Source: Arcuatula senhousia
Taxonomy: Eukaryota; Mollusca; Bivalvia; Mytilida; Mytilidae
Length of the DNA stretch: 64,000 bases
Direction of reading: 5' to 3'
Assembly: GCA_963971305.1 (NCBI GenBank)
Contig: OZ020306.1
Coordinates: 2,224,842-2,288,841 of the forward strand
Shown here: positions 39,101 through 48,100 of the stretch, piece by piece
Numbering within the stretch: the first letter of the stretch is position 1
How the letters are laid out: each line of letters begins with the position of its first letter
Position numbers and translations under genes: made by a program
Notes under the pieces: model-generated
Database searches by the model: none
Told to the model about the DNA's origin: nothing
Seen by the model: only the letters and a program-made list of their open reading frames with translations

Positions 39101-42100
39101 ACCCTTGGCCGTCTTGTTCTGTGTAATATTGATGTAAAACATAAAACCCATAAACCTCTTGTTCTGTGTAATATTGATGTAAAACATAAAACCCATGGAC
39201 CTCTTGTTCTGTGTAATATTGATGTAAAACATAAAACCCATGGACCTCTTGTTTTGTGTAATATTGATGTAAAACATAAAACCCTTGGCCTTCTTGTTCT
39301 GTGTAATATTGATGTAAAACATAAAACCCATGGACCTCTTGTTCTGTGTAATATTGATGTAAAACATAAAACCCATGGATCTCTTGTTCTGTGTAATATT
39401 GATGTAAAACATAAAACCCATGGACCTCTTGTTCAGTGTAATATTGATGTAAAACATAAAACCCATGGCCCTCTTGTTCAGTGTAATATTGATGTAAAAC
39501 ATAAAACCCATGGACCTCTTGTTCAGTGTAATATTGATGTAAAACATAAAACCCTTGGCCGTCTTGTTCTGTGTAATATTGATGTAAAACATAAAACCCA
39601 TGGACCTCTTGTTCTGTGTTATATTGATGTAAAACATAAAACCCTTGGCCGTCTTGTTCTGTGTAATATTGATGTAAAACATAAAACCCATAAACCTCTT
39701 GTTCTGTGTAATATTGATGTAAAACATAAAACCCATGGACCTCTTGTTCTGTGTAATATTGATGTAAAACATAAAACCCATGGACCTCTTGTTCTGTGTA
39801 ATATTGATGTAAAACATAAAACCCTTGGCCTTCTTGTTCTGTGTAATATTGATGTAAAACATAAAACCCATGGCCCTCTTGTTCTGTGTAATATTGATGT
39901 AAAACATAAAACCCATGGACCTCTTGTTCTGTGTAATATTGATGTAAAACATAAAACCCATGGATCTCTTGTTCTGTGTAATATTGATGTAAAACATAAA
40001 ACCCATGGACCTCTTGTTCAGTGTAATATTGATGTAAAACATAAAACCCATGGCCCTCTTGTTCAGTGTAATATTGATGTAAAACATAAAACCCATAGAC
40101 CTCTTGTTCTGTGTAATATTGATGTAAAACATAAAACCCTTGGCCGTCTTGTTCTGTGTAATATTGATGTAAAACATAAAACCCATGGACCTCTTGTTCT
40201 GTGTAATATTGATGTAAAACATAAAACCCATGGACCTCTTGTTCTGTGTTATATTGATGTAAAACATAAAACACATGGACCTCTTGTTCTGTGTAATATT
40301 GATGTAAAACATAAAACCCATGGACCTCTTGTTCTGTGTTATATTGATGTAAAACATAAAACCCTTGGCCGTCTTGTTCTGTGTAATATTGATGTAAAAC
40401 ATTAAACACATGGACCTCTTGTTCTGTGTAATATTGATGTAAAACATAAAACCATTGGCATTCTTGTTCTGTGTAATATTGTAATCAAAAGCAGTGATCT
40501 CCCCAGAAATTTTTTATAGCACTGTGGTAATCAGTAAAAACAAGGTTTTTATGAAAATTATAGCACTGTGGTCCTAACACATTCTATTATAAATATTTAC
40601 AAGATAGCACTGTGGTAAAAATATAGCACAGTGGTACCACAGTGCTATATGGACCTAGGGAGAACACTGAAAAGTTTATCCTTTTTTTCAGAGTTTTAGC
40701 AACCAGGATTACCAGATCTCTCAGTCTGTCCTAGTTCTTGGACAGGTTGCCTTGGTGACAGTTCTACTCTGTGTTCTGAAGAACTCCATCTACACTGAGT
40801 ACTCACAATGGTTATCAGTGGCCATTTGGATCATATCCCTACTCATCTCCAACATCTACTTCCTGTTCCCACCCAGGTCACAGACCACGGATGATGTCGC
40901 TGTGATATTCTTTGTCATATTCATGTGTCATGTGATGCTACCATTGTCTAAGTCACTGTCGATATGTTTTGGAGGATTATCTTTGGTGATACAATTGACA
41001 ACATCAGGAATTCTGTCCTCTAGTGATCAGCTGTTCAATGAGGTGAGTAATATTGTACCAGATTGGTCAAAGGTCATTTGGTATCTTTGGAGATACAGTT
41101 GACAACATCAGGGATTCTGTCCTTCAGTGATCAGCTGTTTAAAGAGGTGAGTAATATCATACTAGAAAGGTAAAAGGTCATTTGGTATCTTTGGTGATAC
41201 AGTTGACAACATCAGGGATTCTGTCCTCTAGTGATCAGCTGTTTAATGAGGTGAGTAATATCGTACCAGAAAGGTCAAAGGTCATTTGGTATCTTTGGTG
41301 ATACAGTTGACAACATTGGTGATACTGTCGTCCAGTGATCAGCTGTTTAATGAGGTGAGTAATATCATACCAGAAAGGTCAAAGGTCATTTGGTATTTTT
41401 GGTGATAGAGTTGACAGCATTGGTGATACTGTCCTCTAGTGATCAGCTGTTTAATGAGGTGAGTAATATAGTACCAGAAAGGTCAAAGGTCATTTTGGTA
41501 TTTTTGGTGATAGAGTTGACAACATTGGTGATACTGTCCTCTAGTGATCAGCTGTTTAATGAGGTGAGTAATATCATACCAGAAAGGTCAAAGGTCATTT
41601 TGGTATCTTTGGTGATACAGTTGACAACATTGGTGATACTGTCCTTCAGTGATCAGTAATTCAATGAGGTGAGTAATATCATACCAGAAAGGTCAAAGGT
41701 CATTTTGGTATCTTTGGTGATACAGTTGACAACATTGGTGATACTGTCCTTCAGTGATCAGTTGTTTAATGAGGTGAGTAATACCAGAATTGTCAAATGT
41801 CACTGTTTGTTTGGTTTAGCAAGAAAATGGAATAGGCAAAGCCTCACAGCAGTTAATTATCCATTTATGGTTTTTAAATGGATGTACTACAGCTAATAAA
41901 AAAAAAAAATTTCAGTTGGTGTCATACTTGGAAAAAAAATTTAACGGTCATCTAGTCATACTTATTTGTTCATAATCTACTTGCTGAACTCAAATTAAAG
42001 TTAACCAAATACTAATTGTCAAAGTTACTAATCAATATTGTGTAAGGTGTGTAAGCAAATTCAGTTTTCAAGTACATGTGTATTCAAAGCAGCAAATGTC

Positions 42101-45100
42101 ATGTATAAAAAAAAACAACAAAGTTATTTTAATAAAAATTAAAACTTTTAAAGCATAAAAATTATCATTTGGTTTAAGAATAACCAATGGGTAAAACCTT
42201 GTAGAACTTAATTGCTTTGCTTTTGAAAAAGATTTTTCAATAGATTAAATGTTTCTATGAGCCTCAAGTTTTAACTTTTAATTAACATATTTAAAAGATG
42301 AATTACTTTAGAAAGTGTTATTTAATATAAAATGACTTTGATTTTATAAAATTTCAATTAAGCTTATAAATAAAGATCTGTATCAAAGTTTTAAAATACT
42401 AAATTTGTCAAGGCATGCCCTTTATATTAGCCTATGATATCATTATACAGTCAAACCTTTCGATAACAGACCTGCCAAGTTTCAGACAAGTAGCATGAGA
42501 CTCACACATCTAGTCCTTAATTGGACAGCAAATTTTTCTGATTTTTTTCCTTTTTCTCACACATAGGGCTCATCAAAACTTGTCAGCTCTGCTGCATAAT
42601 TAACTCCTTTGGGACTGAAGGAATTATTTTGTATACACTTTATAATGTAAAGAAAGAAAAATATGGCTTGAAAGCTTGTTTGGTTTAGACAGGTTTTTGG
42701 TTGGAATTGACAGGTTTTGGTTTATTTTCAGTTTGGTTTAGACAGGCTTGTGGTTTAATTAGGATTTGAATTAGATAGGTTTTTGGTTAAATAGGGTTCA
42801 GTTCAGACAGGTTTTTGGTTTATATAGGGTTCAGTCCAGACAGGTTTTAGGTTTATTTAGGGTTCAGTTCAGACAGGTTTTGGGTTTATTTAGGGTTCAG
42901 TTCAGACAGGTTTTGGGTTTATTTAGGGTTAATGGTTTAGGCAGGTTTTTTTGGTTTATTTAGGGTTAATGGTTTAGGCAGGTTTTTGGTTTATTTAGTG
43001 TTTGGTTTAGACAGGTTTTTGGTTTATTTAGTGTTTGGTTTAGACAGGTTTTTGGTTCATTTAGTGTTTGGTTTAGACAGGTTTTTGGTTTATTTAGTGT
43101 TTGGTTTAGACAGGTTTTTGGTTCATTTAGTGTTTGGTTTAGACAGGTTTTTGGTTTATTTAGTGTTTGGTTTAGACAGGTTTTTGGTTTATTAAGTGTT
43201 TGGTTTAGACAGGTTTTTGGTTTTTTACGTGTTTGGTTTAGACAGGTTTTTGGTTTTTTACGTGTTTGGTTTAGACAGGTTTTTTGGTTTATTTAGGGTT
43301 AATGGTTTAGGCAGGTTTTTGGTTTATTTAGTGTTTGGTTAAGACAGGTTTTTGGTTTATTAAGTGTTTGGTTTAGACAGGTTTTTGGTTTTTTACGTGT
43401 TTGGTTTAGACAGGTTTTTTGGTTTATTTAGGGTTAATGGTTTAGGCAGGTTTTTGGTTCATTTAGTGTTTGGTTTAGACAGGTTTTTGGTTCATTTAGG
43501 GGTTTGATCTAGACAGGGTTGTGATTTAATCAGGATTTGTTATAGACAGGTTTTGGGTTTTTACAGGATTTGGTTTAGACAGGTTTTGGGTTTATTTAGG
43601 GTTCAGTTCAGACCCGTTTCACTGTAATTGTTACAAAAATGAACAGTAGAGAGTTGAAATAATTGACAAATACTTCACGAAGCAATAATTCACTAATGAA
43701 ATTCCCTTGAGCTCTCTCCATGTCTGTCTTAATAGGTGCTTCATTGATCAAATAGACAGGAGCTTGGGGAAATTAGATTGGGTCACCTCACATGTAAAAC
43801 ACTACAGGTTATTAGTACCAAATTAATAGGATTAAACACAAAGTCTGATACAGAAACATTCCATTAATGTATCAATAATCGTCAGATAAAAATCTTATAA
43901 TCATAACTTTTTATGAATCAGTTCATCAGGTTGTCAATTTCAGTGTTTTAAGTCATGACTGTCTTTTATGTCATACATTGATGCAGTGGAAGAATGTTAA
44001 TGAAATTTAAATGATAGTTTAAGTTTTGAGATATATTTGCATTCATATTTTAGTATTGAATTGTAGAAGTATTCCAGCAAACAGGGAGTTGTTTCAATTT
44101 GTACCATTTCAAGAAAATTCTTTGTTCTCCAATAAAGATAATAGAAAAAAACACCAAACTGAGATGACCTAGAAGAAAAGACATTACATATATAAGACAA
44201 AGACATGCTGGAGAAATGAAGAGCCCAAAAGTCCTGACTTGGAACAGACATTTCAAAAGAACTAGGTTTTATGAGGCCATTTTAAACCTCCCTCCCTCTT
44301 CCATTGTAATCTAAGGGTCATTGTTAGTCACACTAAACACAACACTGTTTTGGGCACAATGGGGCTATGAGCAGTGGCAGATCCAGAAATTTTGTAAAAG
44401 TGGGGGGAGGTCTGATTGGGTAAGGGGGGCCACTCTGGTCATGCGTCAATGATTTCCTATGTATCCAACCTAATTTTCAGCCAGAAGGAGGGCTTGGGTC
44501 CCTGCCACCTCCTCTGAATACACCCCACTAATTTGGTGATGATTTCAGTACATTTAAAACAATCACAATTCATCTCCTACAAAATTTTGAAAACTCTATA
44601 GTCATATAAGTTTGATTTTTCTGGAAAATTCTAATATTTTTTACAGTGTGCCCCCTCTAAAACTAAATACTGGATCAGCGCTGTTTTCTGGCTTTAAAGA
44701 GTTTTTAATTCACCTGCTCCTGACATAGATATGTATTTATAAAGACCATAAGCACATTTATATGGGGCATAAAAAAACATGTACTTCTACCCTACAAAGC
44801 AACAAAAATGCTAAAAAAGAGAAAAAAATTGTTATAATAGCTGAGTAATTGCCATACATATCTAATTTATCAAATAATATTTATAGGCCACCTATTTAGT
44901 TTGACATCGGATGACATTTGAACAAGTTTATGACAATTTAATTCCTCCTATTGTCTCTCATTATCATATAATCATCATCAGTATGTACCATGCTGTAGCG
45001 CTTTGGACATCATCCTTCTACTGATACTTTACTTGATAATAAGTACGTGTTCTATTTGTCCTTTATACATGCATTTATCATACAGTGGAGGTCCAGTCCT

Positions 45101-48100
45101 TTACATGGTTTAGCTTAGCCTTAATTGGGTTTGCTGATGCATGTATATCACTTTTACCAAATCCATGGGAAAAGCCACTGAAATTAAACTCTATTTGGAA
45201 TACAAAACAGGTTCTTTTCTAGTACATGTACATGTATTGATGTTATTTTATTAAAAGAGCTTAACAAAAATGTTGCGTATTTTCAAAAATTGTTCCAAAA
45301 TTGAGCTAAGGTTAAGTCAATGGTATGGAAAAAATAAAAAGACATTTAATGTTTTTTTTCTGTTATCTTTCAGCTGGTCTCTAATTTTGTCATACTGTTG
45401 AGTGCCAACTTGATGGGTGTCGGCCACAAATATTTAACAGATCTGCATCACCGACACACTTTCTTAGAAGCGAGGAGTATGATCCAAGTCAAGAAGAAGC
45501 TTGAATGGGAGAATAACCAAAGAGTAAGTCACTGAACCCCAGACAGCCATTAACAGGTTATATTAACAGATCTGAGAAACGTTACGAAAAGTGATGGAAA
45601 ATAAATGTGACGTCATTGTCGATTTCTGATGCATTTTGATAATGAAGTTACATTTTTTTCACAAGTGCTTAACAAATATTTTTGATTTTTACAAAACCAT
45701 AGATGTAAAATAATGCACCATTTTGCTTAAACAAATAAGTGATTTAAGCAAATACCTTGACGAAATCAAAATTTTTTTATTTTGTAAAGGGAACATTTAT
45801 GTCCTTCCCGCAGTATTACCGATAAGGACATGTATGTCCCTCCCGCACTTGCACAGATGAGGACATATTTGTCCCTCCTGCACCAAGAGGGTTAAATACC
45901 TGTAAAATGATGTCTTTTCTGAAACTTTTTTGGGTGTGTTGAAAGAAGCAGGAACTAGTAAATGAAAAGATAATTTTCTGACACTTGGTTACACCCTGTT
46001 TGTTGTGTTGAAAGAAACAGGAACTGCTGTATACCCTTTTTGAGCAGCTGAGTTCATTCTCATTACGAGTTGAGTTCTGTTGCTGATTTCTGGTCAATCA
46101 TTTCTGTGTTGTCTGTTTCTACCTGCTGTTCTGGTTTGTGTTGACTGACTTGGTCTTTGCCATTTCAGACTTTCATGCCATCGGAATGCTCTATTGGTAT
46201 ACTTCTATGGATGTAAAAGGGTATTCAGTATTTTCTGTCTCATTTGTTTATTTTACATGACATTTGAAAAGTACATAATCATATCTTATAGTCTCCTATT
46301 TAAAGGAATGGTTTTTCTATACTCAATGCAGATGTTTTTTTCTGTTTGCATTGATATAATGTAATCAACATGTTTCATTTATTCCATCAAATACTGTTAT
46401 ATGTTAAAGTTATTTAAGTGATGCAACAAAAATGTACTATAAACTCAAGGCCTCAAACAGACAGTTAATTGATAGATAAACCTAGACCTACATTTTAAAA
46501 TAGATATCTTAAATAATGAATATAACATTTGTTTTATGCTACAGACTTTATAGGAAATCTTTTCCCATGTTTATAAATGAACATATTTACTATATTAGGG
46601 AGCATCCTATGATTAATGGAGATGTGATATGGTATCAGTTTTTCTTTCAATACAGATATATTGATGTAACATTCACCTTCATGACCTTCTGAATCTCTGT
46701 GATATATCCCATCAGTAGAAAACATATGGCTTTAAATAGAGTTATCTTAAATCTGATCCTATACCTTGAAAGACCTAACAAATACAAGCAAACATCCTTC
46801 AGATTGTTAGTGATCAGTATAAAACAGGGTTATCTGAAATCTGATGGTGTTTTACTTGTGAATGAGACATTACCTTGTCTCAATGATATAAACATACATC
46901 CTGCAGTGTACTTTACAAATGATAGAACAACTGACAAACATATGCTTAGAGTACTTTTAAAAAGGCAAAACCTGGACTAATTGAAGGTTTTATAGGCCTA
47001 CATATAGAGAAAGAAGTTATAGGCCTACATATAGAGAAAGAAGCTGAAGTACCAATGGGGCATCCGAATGTCAAAAGTCCGAAAGGGCAGAGACAAAACC
47101 AGTAAACACCAACAAGAACGGGACAAAAACAGACAACATGTAAAACATTGAAACACAAAATAACTGAATATCAATTAACAAAGTGAACTCCAGTCGAAAC
47201 AAGAGTGAACTCAGGTGCTCCAGAAGAGTAAGCAGTAAGCAGATTAAGTAATGGCATCCAGTTAGCTCCCTTCTCAATCAAAGAAATTTGGATGCGAAGT
47301 CCACAGTCAATCTGAAACAATTTATCAGATTTTCTCTACTGGACCAAACCTCAATAATTCAGTCCTGCCTTATTTTGATGTGAACTCAGGTGCTCCAGAA
47401 GAGAAAGCAGTAAGCAGATTAAGTAATGGCATCCAGTTAGCTCCCTTCTCAATCAAAGAAATTTGGATGCTAAGTCCACAGTCAATCTGAAACAATTTAT
47501 CAGATTTTCTCTACTGGACCAAACCTCAATAATTCAGTCCTGCCTTATTTTGATGTCTCTCCCAGGCCAGTAGTCAAAGCTTATGGTTGTCCCTTCTATG
47601 TCCAGAAAAAGGTCTTTCACTAATAATTATGTAACCCCCCCCCCACTTTGATGTGGAGACATATTGTTTTTGTCATGTCTGTCTGTTTGTCCATCCCTCT
47701 GTCCGTCACAAAGTTTTTCAGCGCAAATCTTCTGAAATTAATGAATCAAATTCAACAAAATTAATGCAGGAGGGACACTTTAAGTAGCTGTGCATATTAC
47801 CAGTAAATTGTGATACTCAAATATATGTGGGAGTTACAGCCCTTTGAAATTAGAAATTTGCTGAAACTTCTCATTTATCACCTTGTCAGCGCAACTCCTC
47901 TGAAACTAATGAACCAAATTCAATGAAACTTGGTACTTGATGTTTTGTATATTTTTCTCACCACATCCACTTTGATAATGTTTACTTTGACCATAAGATG
48001 TTACTTGATTACAGGACGAGTTGCTAAACTGCTGTATACCTGGAGATGTTGTGGAGGAAATGAAAGGGGGAATAACTGAGAAAATGATGAACCAAAATAA

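Noticed and set aside
37125..40447. Open frames of 1094, 560, 518 and 416 codons over the 45-bp array
   Set aside because: They read a 45-bp satellite in several frames on both strands; the period divisible by three explains them, and they lie inside a cyclase intron.
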